Shown here: piece by piece, positions 35,409 to 44,900 of the stretch
Layout: every line of letters starts with the position of its first letter
Position numbering within the stretch: the first letter of the stretch is position 1
Assembly: GCA_037953745.1 (NCBI GenBank)
Contig: JBAKBP010003138.1
Location: forward strand, 77,001-141,000
DNA: 64,000 bases
Direction: 5' to 3'
Source of the DNA: Lithodes maja
Taxonomy: Eukaryota > Arthropoda > Malacostraca > Decapoda > Lithodidae
The notes under the pieces: generated by a model
Database searches by the model: none
Told to the model about the DNA's origin: nothing
What the model saw: the letters and a program-made list of their open reading frames with translations, nothing else
Made by a program: the position numbers and the translations under genes

Positions 35409-36038
35409 CTATATTCCAACTTACTTCCTCTCGGGCATAGGCTGAGAGCCTTAACATTCACCGCTTTACAATGAACAGTGAAGCCCGTGAGGTCTTGTTC
35501 CAGTCTAGGGAGTGAGACATGTGAAGCACGTAGAGCACAATGAGCACCTGCCATCTTGCCTTCACATGAGGCACGGTGCTCACTCATGGCCCGAAACGAC
35601 CCCATCTCTGAAGCCATCTCGTTCCCGTGCTTCACTGTCTCACCCTCTACACTCGGACTCTCACACTTACACACACACAACGCCACCTGTTGAGCAGATA
35701 ACTCACCAGGCATTGCACCCCTATAGCATATTTTGAATATGGGAATATTCATACAGTGCTATTTAATCAGGGAACAATGAGGGTATTTTATTGACGTTTC
35801 GGTGGGCTTCGTGGTAATGCACTGATACTAGGTACAGCACATATCCGGTTACCACATTGAATGCCCTTGCAGCGGTGATAATGATGCGTTCAGTCCCTCC
35901 ACCCAGATTCAGACCACCAGTCCGGTGGTTGGCGTATCACTCGGAGAACCTCCCATCTACTCCGCCGAGACCCTAGCCATCGTCGTGACCCTAGCCATCG
36001 TCGTGACAATCGCCATTGTCACCGCTCTGGTTCCCTAA
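33731..36038 (+). pseudogene. Intronless class-1-like semaphorin, split by a SINE
   Basis: This encodes a transmembrane semaphorin, a guidance-cue ligand for plexin receptors. In order it has a signal peptide (residues 1-32), a Sema domain (about 45-500) with family blocks such as 'CPYDPRHDSTFVYVDGELYA' and 'FFRETAVEYMNCGKRVYSRV', and a PSI knot (about 507-534, 'CQKANTCSSCVGLQDPFCAW'). A SINE occupies 35,371-35,832. Beyond it a stalk and a hydrophobic membrane segment (about 35,966-36,032) follow, with a stop at 36,036-36,038. Removing the SINE plus one target copy (472 bp) would keep one frame across the join. There is no intron in about 1.8 kb of coding sequence, whereas animal semaphorin genes have many, so this is a cDNA-derived copy. 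It lacks a cytoplasmic tail. Flanks are virus-type repeats. Confidence 0.85.
35371..35832 (-). mobile_element. SINE insertion in the semaphorin (5'-truncated)
   Basis: Inverted copy of the SINE at 61,883-62,435. Its poly-A tail appears as a run of about 38 T (35,371-35,408). The body matches 61,985-62,415 reversed, and the tRNA-like head is missing. It is flanked by 10-bp target duplications 'tacagcacat' at 35,361-35,370 and 35,833-35,842. Confidence 0.85.
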
Positions 36039-36400
36039 GAAGTCTCTATTCACAATGTTGCCTATTATTAGTATCTCGGACAGGCCAGTTGTAAGATAAA
36101 GTTCCCTATGAAAGTGATAAAGCCAAATATGTTAGTAGGACATGAAAAGGTTGGCCATATTTTCTTTTTCCGAAGATTAATCCAATGTCTAGGTGCATTT
36201 TTGCGAATACTATTAGAAAATTGAGTTATATGGGCTTGTTCATGTTCTTCCCTATGCAGTGGTGACTTGCAGTGGCCGTTCAATGTGTGTTGAAACACTA
36301 TTTTTGACCAAAACACATAATACTATAATTATGAGGGCGGTGTATAAATAAAATCTGTTTAGAATTTATATTTTATTTTATCCTTTTGGGGGGTTATATA
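36039..36400. repeat. Virus-type spacer; left copy of inverted 3'-end repeat
   Basis: 36,040-36,095 matches the repeat blocks at 5,051 and 31,434 ('agtctctattcacaatg', 'acaggccagtt'). 36,315-36,400 is homologous, in inverted orientation, to 52,215-52,292 downstream of the plus-strand gene there. No ORF of note. Confidence 0.65.
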
Positions 36401-37001
36401 TTAGTTGTTTGTGGAGAGGTGTTTCTCCAGGCTCTCAACCCTCTGTCGTATCTTATACACCTCTCCGAGCATGCTGTTATAGTTCATAACGTCAGTAACA
36501 GTGAAGGCGTACTGGTTCTTCTCTGCAATGTTCACACATTTCTCCAGCCCAGCTAGAGCCTCAGCCCAGGTCAATTTGTTCTGCACTTCCTCCTCGTCAT
36601 CCCCTTTCTATATCACATTCACCAATGTCCTCCCTTGTGAACCTCTTGGGATTGTTGGCAGGCATGGCAGTGACAATCTCGTGGATGGGCGGTGGTGTGA
36701 AGGGGGCTGGCTCTTCCTCCTCTTCACCAAAGCCTGCAAAGTCATCCTCAAGAAACACATACTTGTAGTTTTCTTGTTTCTCCCAGGCCTTTTGCAACGT
36801 AATGTCTGTCACCTCCTCCCATTGCTCGGGAGTAAAATGATCCTCCTACACAGGTGTAGAAAAAACAATACTGTAGGCCTTGGCTCCGTCATGATCCGCA
36901 GATCGTTTCTCACCACACACATCCACTGCCCGTATGCCGTGCCGTTCTTTGAAGCTGCGTAGCCCCTTCTTTGACTTTGCTTGTGATTTGGTAGGAGCCA
37001 T
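36401..37001 (-). pseudogene. Unknown basic/acidic protein, broken by a stop and a frameshift
   Basis: The likely start is ATG at 37,001 ('MAPTKSQAKSKKGLRSFKER'). The frame meets TAG at 36,846-36,848 and stays open beyond it. It continues through an acidic, Pro-rich stretch ('GFGEEEEEPAPFTPPP'). Near 36,600 a frameshift leads into the C-terminal helix ending 'RVESLEKHLSTNN' at 36,401. That C-terminus and the 3' flank are paralogous to the gene ending at 52,215. I do not recognise the family. The hydrophobic ORF at 36,809-37,276 is in another frame and is not counted. Confidence 0.55.
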
Positions 37002-37343
37002 GGTGCACTACAGCTGTCCAAATTACTGGAATAAAGAGGCATAACAGCGATGTGCACGAGAGAGATACGCGAGACAGGTGCGCACTCGGCCGCCGGGGAC
37101 GCTAGACTGAGAGTCTGGTGGGCTCGGCTCCTAGTGACAGTCCATGGGTACAGACAGCCTCCCAGCAAACCGAGACCCCATGCACACAAAAGAATCGGCC
37201 AGGCCAAAAGCACCAGTAGCCATATGTCAAGCATCGACTTGGTATATCCGGCTATATCGGTGAGCTGTTTGCCCACTAATGGGGTATAAAAACACCAAAT
37301 AAATGAAAATTGTTTTATTAGTAAATAGTAAACAATAAACCTC

Positions 37344-38231
37344 TTAGCTGATAGCTGAGCCTTTCAGAACAGCGTATAATGTGAACAAAAGGTGGTTTTC
37401 AACAAGCAACTTCTGTATCAAGGCGGCTGCAGCATCCGTTCTGTAATAGAGGTTAACAATTGCCATCACTCTTGAGCGAGTGATGGGTCCGACTAATAGA
37501 GCATCGGGAGGGTCGCCAGAGGAACGTGGCGCAATGTGGTCCGGACGAGGAAAACTTCTTGAGTGGATCACCATCTTCCTTCCAGGGTTGAATTTGTCCA
37601 ATTTGCCATGCAAAATTTTGTGATGGTGGATGCTGGAGGCGGTTCCATTAGGGTTTGTGGAGGAATCATCTTCCTTGCCATCACTGCCACCTCTTTTTCT
37701 GAAACCGAATGCGGGGTTGTTCGTGTGGTGAAAGAAGTGTACCTCAATGTCCACCGAAGGTCTTCCGTTGGTGCTCAAAAAACCTTCTTTTAGTGACAAT
37801 ATCAAGTCTTCGGACACACCTCTCTCCGACTCCGGGATATTGGGGTCGTCATTCCTCTCTATGGCCAACAGGGCGGCGCACAGGCTCAGGGTCGCGCCAG
37901 ACTGCTGGGTAAATACGAGAGCAATTTCTTCACTATTAAGTGCGGATATATGCTCAGCTCCACTTTCAGTGGAGCTGAAATGAGCCATCAAGTCTTGAAA
38001 AATATTGAGACCGTTAACCATGTGGGTATAGTACAATAGCTTACTCAAATGCAACTGTAATCTTTCATCTTCATTCAATTTCCTCTCTATTCTGGTCGAG
38101 CGGTCCTCCAGATTGGGTGGCGTCGTTGGTAATGAAGGGGTTAATGTCGTCGTTACCATTGTTGTGGTTGTTGTTGCTGTCATCATGTCAGCAGGAGGAA
38201 TGGTAGGAAGGCCTTGAACTGTCAACACCAT
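37344..38231 (-). CDS. Unknown viral-type protein, 295 aa
   Basis: An intact ORF. The N-terminus is Thr/Pro-rich and disordered ('MTATTTTTMVTTTLTPSLP'), followed by an apparently helical domain ('KLNEDERLQLHLSKLLYYTH') and a compact C-terminal part with 'SRSFPRPDHIAPRSSGDPP' and 'RVMAIVNLYYRTDAAAALIQ'. There is no signal peptide or membrane segment. It lies tail-to-head with the next minus-strand gene (5 bp apart), as in a tightly packed large DNA virus. The family is unrecognised; a virion or regulatory protein is possible. The first Met may not be the real start, because several Met codons follow. Confidence 0.6.
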   Translation of the reverse strand: MVLTVQGLPTIPPADMMTATTTTTMVTTTLTPSLPTTPPNLEDRSTRIERKLNEDERLQLHLSKLLYYTHMVNGLNIFQDLMAHFSSTESGAEHISALNSEEIALVFTQQSGATLSLCAALLAIERNDDPNIPESERGVSEDLILSLKEGFLSTNGRPSVDIEVHFFHHTNNPAFGFRKRGGSDGKEDDSSTNPNGTASSIHHHKILHGKLDKFNPGRKMVIHSRSFPRPDHIAPRSSGDPPDALLVGPITRSRVMAIVNLYYRTDAAAALIQKLLVENHLLFTLYAVLKGSAIS

Positions 38232-38236
38232 CGTAC

Positions 38237-38776
38237 CTATCTACGCTGAGGGATCACGTACACCCCGTGTATATTATAAGAAGGAGAACTTATTTTTTTA
38301 TGATTATTCTTATCATGGATGGACTTGTTATTATAAGAAGAAGAACTTACTTTTTTATGATTATTCTTATCACGGACGGACTCGCTACAGTTGCGCGCAT
38401 TGGCCCCCGACTGCTTAAGCCTCCAGATGTGAGGCGTGCCCTCCGACAATCTGTAGCTAGGGGCAGTATCGGCGTGAGCCTCGCTCTTGACGGTAGTGAA
38501 CGCCTTTAGGCGGCATTCATCTTTATCGAGGCCCGCATTCTTTACTCTCCAAGTGTCTGAGGCCCCCTCAGGCAATCTATCTACGGGAGCATATGCGGCC
38601 GAGACTGCGCCCTTAACGGGGGTGAACGCCTCCAGGTATTCGTCCTGCACAGGCGCCACGATCATGCCCGCGGAACTGCACACGTATTGTCTCACATCGA
38701 AAACCATATTCCTCGAGTCGGACATTATCAGAGTGCATCGGGATCCTACAATGATCGTTCGTGAATAAACGACCAT
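38237..38776 (-). CDS. Unknown protein with internal repeats, 179 aa
   Basis: An intact ORF with two internal duplications. Residues around 45-80 ('PVDRLPEGASDTWRVKNAG') are echoed by about 85-125 ('PSYRLSEGTPHIWRLKQSG'). 'IHDKNNHKKISSPSYN' is a near copy of the preceding 'VRDKNNHKKVSSSSYN'. It is Ser/Asn/Lys-rich at the C-terminus. No known domain was recognised. Palindromic elements just upstream (38,806-38,817 and 38,840-38,851) could regulate it. 'MSDSRNMVFDV' (at about 38,725) is an alternative start. Confidence 0.5.
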   Translation of the reverse strand: MVVYSRTIIVGSRCTLIMSDSRNMVFDVRQYVCSSAGMIVAPVQDEYLEAFTPVKGAVSAAYAPVDRLPEGASDTWRVKNAGLDKDECRLKAFTTVKSEAHADTAPSYRLSEGTPHIWRLKQSGANARNCSESVRDKNNHKKVSSSSYNNKSIHDKNNHKKISSPSYNIHGVYVIPQRR

Positions 38777-38805
38777 GGATTTATTAACCCGGAAACTGTG
38801 GGGAG

Positions 38806-38851
38806 ACTCTTAAGAGTTCCCCCGGCGGACTGCGGGGAGACTCTTAAGAGT
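38806..38851. promoter_or_regulatory. Duplicated 12-bp palindrome upstream of the 38.2-kb gene
   Basis: The perfect palindrome ACTCTTAAGAGT occurs at 38,806-38,817 and 38,840-38,851, each preceded by 'ggggag'. It sits 30-75 bp upstream of the minus-strand ORF start. Site for a dimeric regulator is an inference. Confidence 0.35.
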
Positions 38852-39345
38852 GAGTGAAAAAAAAAATCAACTTTGACATCGAAAAAAAAAAATATATATT
38901 TTTATTTTTTTATTTTTTTATTTTTTTTTGGCCCCTGGGCCATGCAAAATCTCAGTCCTCTACCTCCCCTCCTTCCCCACTTTCCTCCTCTCCTTCAGTT
39001 ATCACCTATTTTCCCTGTTATTCCCTTATTCTGAGGTATATTTTCGTGCTAACATTAGCGAGTTGCAAGCAGGGTGTTGTCATCACTGATGGCAAGCGAG
39101 TGCAAGAGAGAGAGAGAGAGAGAGAGTATCGATCGACTGTGTCTCAGTGGCCTTGGGGGAAATTGGCGGGAAAGCAGCTTGCCTCACCCATACATTATAC
39201 AACTTGCGGGCTATATCTCCGATTTTGACCATCCAAACGCTGTTTTCACTCGTTTTATTGTTGTTTCAGGTTAATACCTTTATAATCAACCCATAATAGG
39301 CGCATATGGATAAGTATTAATGCTATTAATGGTACAATGAATATT
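38852..39345. other. Low-complexity spacer
   Basis: A/T homopolymer tracts (38,860-38,930) and a (GA)n microsatellite (about 39,107-39,126); otherwise unremarkable. The plus-strand ORFs are of low complexity and not supported. Confidence 0.5.
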
Positions 39346-40203
39346 TTAGTGACGGAAACACCTCAAATACGTCAGCACAGGGGGACGTTTCCAATTACGC
39401 CCATGCGCACTTGTTAGGTTAATCAGCGTTTTAAAGGCAGCTTCGTCTTTCTCGTCGAGGTCTTTCAATGCATCCATGATAGTGTTGCAACTATCTTTCA
39501 GATTGTTTCTTGTGTGGTCCGAATGGAAGGTGTTGTCGAGGGAAGCGTCGAGGATCTGTTGTCGCCCAGTTTCTCCTCTGTCGCTGAAGAACTTGCTCCA
39601 CCTTTTCAAGTCTTTAAAGGCTCTACATTCGTTGGCGAATTTGATTACCGATTTTCGAAGTTGTTGGTCTCTCTTGTCCGGAAAGATGGTTGATTTATTT
39701 TTCATGAAAGAAACCATTTCACAATAAAAGGATCTGGCGGCGCCAGCAAGTAGATATTGAGCCCTACATATCTTGGCTCATGTGCCATTTCTGTCATTCA
39801 ATGTAGCGAGATAATTGTCCAACTCGACCGTGCGTACAGGCCTCTGTGGACAGTCTTGTTGACAGATAATGTTCCTTTCCAAGTACCTATTAGCTGCAGC
39901 TAGGTCGCAGGATCTGATAAGTATGCCTCGGAAGGTGGCATTGGAATTAAACGGGCTCTGGCACGTGTCCGACCTCGACCGCTCGAAGAAAGTTCGCCTT
40001 CGCAACTTATCAACCGGGCGCCTATTGAAGGTGGAAGCGTTTCTCTGCAAGTGTGGAAGAGGAGGGGGGGCAGCCACAGACGAGACAGCGTACCTGGTCG
40101 GAGCGGGAGCAATTACATCTATAATTTTTCCGAACAAGACTAATTTCTCTTTTTCTCCTCTTCCTTCGTGGTTGTCATTGTTAGCAACGTCACTAAAATC
40201 CAA
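39346..40203 (-). pseudogene. Unknown viral-type gene with an in-frame TGA
   Basis: A 286-codon frame starting 'MDFSDVANNDNHEG' (40,203) is interrupted only by TGA at 39,778-39,780. It continues in the same frame ('QYLLAGAARSFYC', 'FANECRAFKDLKRWSKFFSD') to 39,346. The N-terminal half is basic and Pro/Arg-rich ('RRPVDKLRRRTFFERSRSD'); the C-terminal half is helical. Because the frame stays open on both sides, a single nonsense mutation explains the structure better than two genes. No family recognised. Confidence 0.55.
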
Positions 40204-40337
40204 ATGTTTTACTTTTTCGTCCCCCCCTCATCGTAAAGGGTTCTCATGTAACAAGGCACGACTCCCTGACAAAAATAGTTGTGCGCTACAGTGGCTCTAT
40301 GGCATGGTTGCATAACGTAATGAGAGAGTGTCTCTCT

Positions 40338-41876
40338 CTAGGAATCCCCATATTCCAGACTTCCTCCATTGTTCTTTTGATACGCTACCAAGACTCGGGA
40401 ATACAGTTTGTCAAAGGAGTGAGAGAGGTGCTCGGTCTCGCCGTACTGTTTCGGACAGTTGGTGGAAATATTAAGACACTGGGTGTCCTCGCAGGCTACA
40501 CAATCTCCAGGTGAAATGGATATTTTCCTGCTTGTGGCATCTGGGCCACTGACGGTGAAACGGGAAGATTTTTTACCAATTACATATTCACTCCCAGTAC
40601 AACAACGGGTCTCTTTAATATTGTTGAGCAGGAGAAGGACAGTTGCTATGTAAGCTGTGACCATATGTCTCACTCGGGCTTTTGGATGTGAAAAGGCCAT
40701 GCAGAAACGTAACAGCCAGGAACATGAAGAAAAGGAGTTGGCTCCATCTAAGAAGAGGGCCGCTGCTTCTTTAACCACCCCTTGTATAATAACGGCAGCC
40801 TCACACAATTTGGATGGGATCTCTAGGGTAGGATTTTTCTGGGAGTATACGAAACAGGTATTTTTGATAGTATCTTTATCGTTGCTGCCGGTTCCGCCGG
40901 TTCCTCTGACATCATTATCTTCATAGTATGACGTGGATGTTCCCGGTGTTTTGAAATTGCTACCTACATGTAGGAGAGGACATGACCCCCAGGGAGAGTT
41001 TGGATGCATGGAAACGTCCAGGGCAAATAGGACTTTGAACTCCGTGGGGTAGCGGTTATCCTTCCTGCCCAATCTATCCCTAGCGAATCTGAAACTGGAG
41101 TCACTCACTTTCAAGTATCTTGTATGGGACGAAAACACACATTTCAACTGACACCAGATATGGTCCATGTTTCTTTTGGAAGGGCGAACAGGGAATCTCC
41201 TTAGTTCAGGTGCTATCTCTAAACCTTTCAAAACATAATGGCATGTAGAGGGAACAAATGTCAATTCCTTGTATCCTGAGCACACGGCCAAGGACTCAAC
41301 CGAAAAAGACACTGTGAGTATAGCGGCCCCTCCATGACAATTCTCTTTCTCTTTTAATGAAGGGTGACCTACTGACAGATATTTGGATTTCTTATATTTC
41401 CCATTACAATATTTATCGAAAGCGTTTTCAGCTTCATGACTACTGGTATCACATTCTCCTCCTCCTTCCTGTATGACTTGACGATGACCGCCGTTTTCTT
41501 TTTCTTCCCTGCCGCTGTCTTCTGTTGCTTCTTCTCGGACATTTTCTTCTGTTGCTTCTTCTTCTTGTAATTGTTCTTCATCTTCCTCCCTTCCCCGAGC
41601 TGTTTCCTTCCATTCGAAAGAGACAAAGCGGTCTATCTGACTATCTTGCTCGTATATTTGCTTATGGCCGAAAATGACACTCTCTTCGGTCATAACATCA
41701 CATAGCTTAGCGAAGTCCCCATCGGAGAGTTTATCCAGAGATAGGGTTTTGATGACCTCTTCTTTCGTGAATTTAAGATGCCCGTCCCTGGTAGTCATTA
41801 ACTTGGCAGTATCCTGGGCAAAAGTATCCAACTGCTCCACGTTGACCAAATTACTCATGATGGCGGTCGATGCCAC
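40338..41876 (-). CDS. Unknown viral-type protein, 512 aa, C-terminal membrane segment
   Basis: An intact ORF in the same orientation as and directly downstream of the PIF-0-like gene (36 bp apart), probably co-expressed. The N-terminus is helical ('MASTAIMSNLVNVEQLD'). A long acidic, Glu-rich stretch (about 95-145) and a globular region follow. 'HMVTAYIATVLLLLNNI' near residue 420 could be a membrane segment. A Cys cluster 'CVACEDTQC' lies near the end. The 'MSNLVNVEQL' Met seven codons later is an alternative start. Position and features suit a virion envelope or tegument protein, but this is inference. Confidence 0.6.
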   Translation of the reverse strand: MASTAIMSNLVNVEQLDTFAQDTAKLMTTRDGHLKFTKEEVIKTLSLDKLSDGDFAKLCDVMTEESVIFGHKQIYEQDSQIDRFVSFEWKETARGREEDEEQLQEEEATEENVREEATEDSGREEKENGGHRQVIQEGGGECDTSSHEAENAFDKYCNGKYKKSKYLSVGHPSLKEKENCHGGAAILTVSFSVESLAVCSGYKELTFVPSTCHYVLKGLEIAPELRRFPVRPSKRNMDHIWCQLKCVFSSHTRYLKVSDSSFRFARDRLGRKDNRYPTEFKVLFALDVSMHPNSPWGSCPLLHVGSNFKTPGTSTSYYEDNDVRGTGGTGSNDKDTIKNTCFVYSQKNPTLEIPSKLCEAAVIIQGVVKEAAALFLDGANSFSSCSWLLRFCMAFSHPKARVRHMVTAYIATVLLLLNNIKETRCCTGSEYVIGKKSSRFTVSGPDATSRKISISPGDCVACEDTQCLNISTNCPKQYGETEHLSHSFDKLYSRVLVAYQKNNGGSLEYGDS

Positions 41877-41912
41877 TTGATCTCATGAGAGTTTTCGTTC
41901 GCTAAACACTTT

Positions 41913-44900
41913 TCAATTGGGCGAATCTAAATGATCTAGGAAGGGATTGAGGTATCTTTGAATCTCCCCGACGTTGGCACCGGCGAGCGTGAGAGACTGA
42001 AGCACTCCGGCCCTTTTGATGGAATTTATAGCACTTCCCGAAATTAGTTTTTCTACCCCATTTAAAGAAACGGCATTCACATTACCCAAACTATCTATAT
42101 TCACGAAAGATATTGTGGCCAAAGTAATGAAAATCAGCAATCCTAAAACAGCTACGGACAGGGCCACGTTTGCAGAGGCGATACTGCCAGAGTGTGGCAG
42201 AGTGGCCAGGACACCGACTCCACCTACAAGTGCCAGGCCCGCGCCCGCTGCACTCACGCTCGCTCTCTGAAACTTTGCCTTCGCGGCGTCGCTGTCCGTG
42301 TCGTCCCGCGTTATCCACGATTCACCCACGTAACCGATGCGCGACGCATTATAGGTTACCGTGTCGGCATAGTTTTGTATACTCTGGGATGTTTCGGACA
42401 TGATGCGTCGATTCTCCGCGTTGAAGCCCCCGTCCTCATCATCGCTCTTGCCATCGTTGATAGTTAAAGGTTGTCCTAAAGAGTTCATGGTGACCCCTCC
42501 CAGGTACTCGAATATTGCCTCCTTTAAAGACTGGGCGGTACTCTTCTCTTGAACGGGGGATAGGTGAAAGTAGGTTTCTAGGAATTCATTGAAGGTATTG
42601 GTATAGTGATCTGCTTTGTGGTCACCTCGGTTCCCCTGTTGGGCAGCGTGGCCCATGGGTGAAAAAGAAACGCCATCGGCCCCACCACCGGCATCCGATT
42701 CATTGTCGGCACCTGTATTATTGACGAACTGTAATGTCGTCGTCACGGGTGTGTCATCAGAACGCTCCCGTCTCCTCTGTGAGGCAGAACCACTCTTCTC
42801 TAGACCCTGTATCTCTAACTCAACCGCGATGGAGAGGAGCTCTTCGGCCGTCACAGGAACTGTGGCACCCTTTTGGGAATTAGTGGCTTCAGCAAAAGCA
42901 ATTTCAAAATTGTCGACGGCCTCCTTCAACCTATCCGGCGTCATGACATTCTCATACCAGTATAAGCCTAAAGCCAAATCGAGACCGATGCCCAGGAGAG
43001 TGACTGCCATCAACACCAAACCAGCGGTCGACAGTATGTCGGCCGCCAAAGTGGCCAACCTAACGAATATCTGTAGAGCAAATCGCACCGTCACACTTAT
43101 CACGCTCCTAATCAACGCCTCCTCCAAGACGTAACCAACCACGCGTGAAGCTACGTCCGTGACCACCTTGGTGCCTAAAGAAGATACGGTGTCGGCCGCG
43201 TAAGCCATATAGGCGGGCGTGAAGTCGGCTACGAAGCTCGTGCACAATCTGGTCGCTCCCTTCAGGACCCCCCGCAAGATCACGTCTGCTCCTATCAAGA
43301 GGGAAACATTTTTGGACCAGTCGTATCCATGCCTGAATATCCTACCTTCGAAGATGTCTACTATCTGTCTCACTATGTCGATGGTGATTTTTTTGGCCGT
43401 CCTGGCCACCGTCCCAAGTGGTCGAAGCCCGTATTTTACGGCCAATCTTGACCAAATGGTTGCTTCCGAAGCAGTGGTGTCTAGGTTGACGCCTGCGATC
43501 ACGTCCAAGAAGGGCGGGTGGCGTCGAGAATGAGCAGAATCACCCCCACCGAACCCATTGCTTCGGTGGTCGCTGTTCCCATTTAACTGTATCCCGGCAA
43601 ATTGCAGGGCCTGTGCACTCGTAAGCTCTGGTCCAAATTTACCTGACTGGGCAGAATTGTCTTGTTCTACTTCGTTTTCGTCGTGTTTGTCTTCTTCTTT
43701 TCGTCGCCGTCTCCTTTGCACTGCCTTTTTGGAAAAGAGAACTTTTCGCAATGCCAAAATGATTCCCACCAGTCTAATGGACTGTTCGAAGGCTTTGGGG
43801 TCACCCCTGTACGACTTGGAATTGGAAAGAGTTTCTTTCAGTAGGATTCGCCGTCCCGTGGCATCTTCTACACTCAATAGTTCCAATTGCAACGCCACTT
43901 CCAACAAAGCGTTACACAACTCCATGGTCTTCTCATCTCTGTCCTTTTCTACCATTTCGTTTTGTAATTTTCCCTTGGGGTCATTCTCCAACCTCTCGCG
44001 CCCCCTAACGTATTCTACTATGGCCTGCGAAGTCTTAGACTGGTCCAACATGCCGCCAAAGTAATGGTCACTAATTCTTTGGGACATTGCCTGATCGGTT
44101 TCCTGATGGGATAACCGATTGAAAGGTGTCTTTGCAAATTTCTCAGCCACGTTAACTTTTCGGAAATCTCGTCGTTGTCTATTATCATGGTTATCCATGT
44201 CTTCGTTGTTGTTGATATCGCTCCCCCAAGGCACCTTCTGGCTGATGAAGTCTACCCCCGCCTCACTTGGAGGGACCCCGGCCGCATAAAACGCCCTGCC
44301 AGCCGCATAGGACAAAGAGAAGGGGTCCAGGTGTACAGAGGTCTTAGGATTAGCCATTTCGTAAGTGAGGTTTGTGAAATAAGTACCAAAGAAAAAGTTT
44401 ACGAATTTCATGTAACCCGTTCTGAAACACTCTCCCTTCGCTTCGTCAAAGTACCTCTTGAAGAACCGGCAATAGTTGGCGGTCAGTTCCACTTTACTGT
44501 ACGTGTCATCATCGACGACGAATCCAAAGCCCGGGACGTGGGAGCTATTGTATCCTTCGTTGATTTGTTCGTTCGCCTGTCGTCGGGTGGTTGGCACAGC
44601 CGCCCACAGGACCAAGGACTGGTTAACATATTGGCAGAACTTCTCGCCTGTGGTCTCGTCCGAACCCCCCACCATCAGCGCTCCTGAAGCCTCCGGTTGA
44701 CCAGTGTGCGTGTTTCGCATCTTAGCGAAGAGGTAACACCCGGGTCCGCAAGCGGTGAATCTCCTGACGGTATTGCCGTGCCGGTCATTGATGGGAAAAG
44801 ACACGGATACACCTTCGGCGAAATTGCAGGCCGAAGGACCCTCTCCTGGTCTATCGTCGTCTACGGTGCTAGGTCGAGCGACAATGTCAAAGGGTATGCA

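Noticed and set aside
35371..35440. Phe-rich C-terminus of the semaphorin frame
   Set aside because: Translation of the SINE poly-A tail (as poly-T), not protein.
36809..37276. 155-codon ORF with a hydrophobic start
   Set aside because: It is in another frame over the basic/acidic gene starting at 37,001, which has a better N-terminus and a homologous tail.
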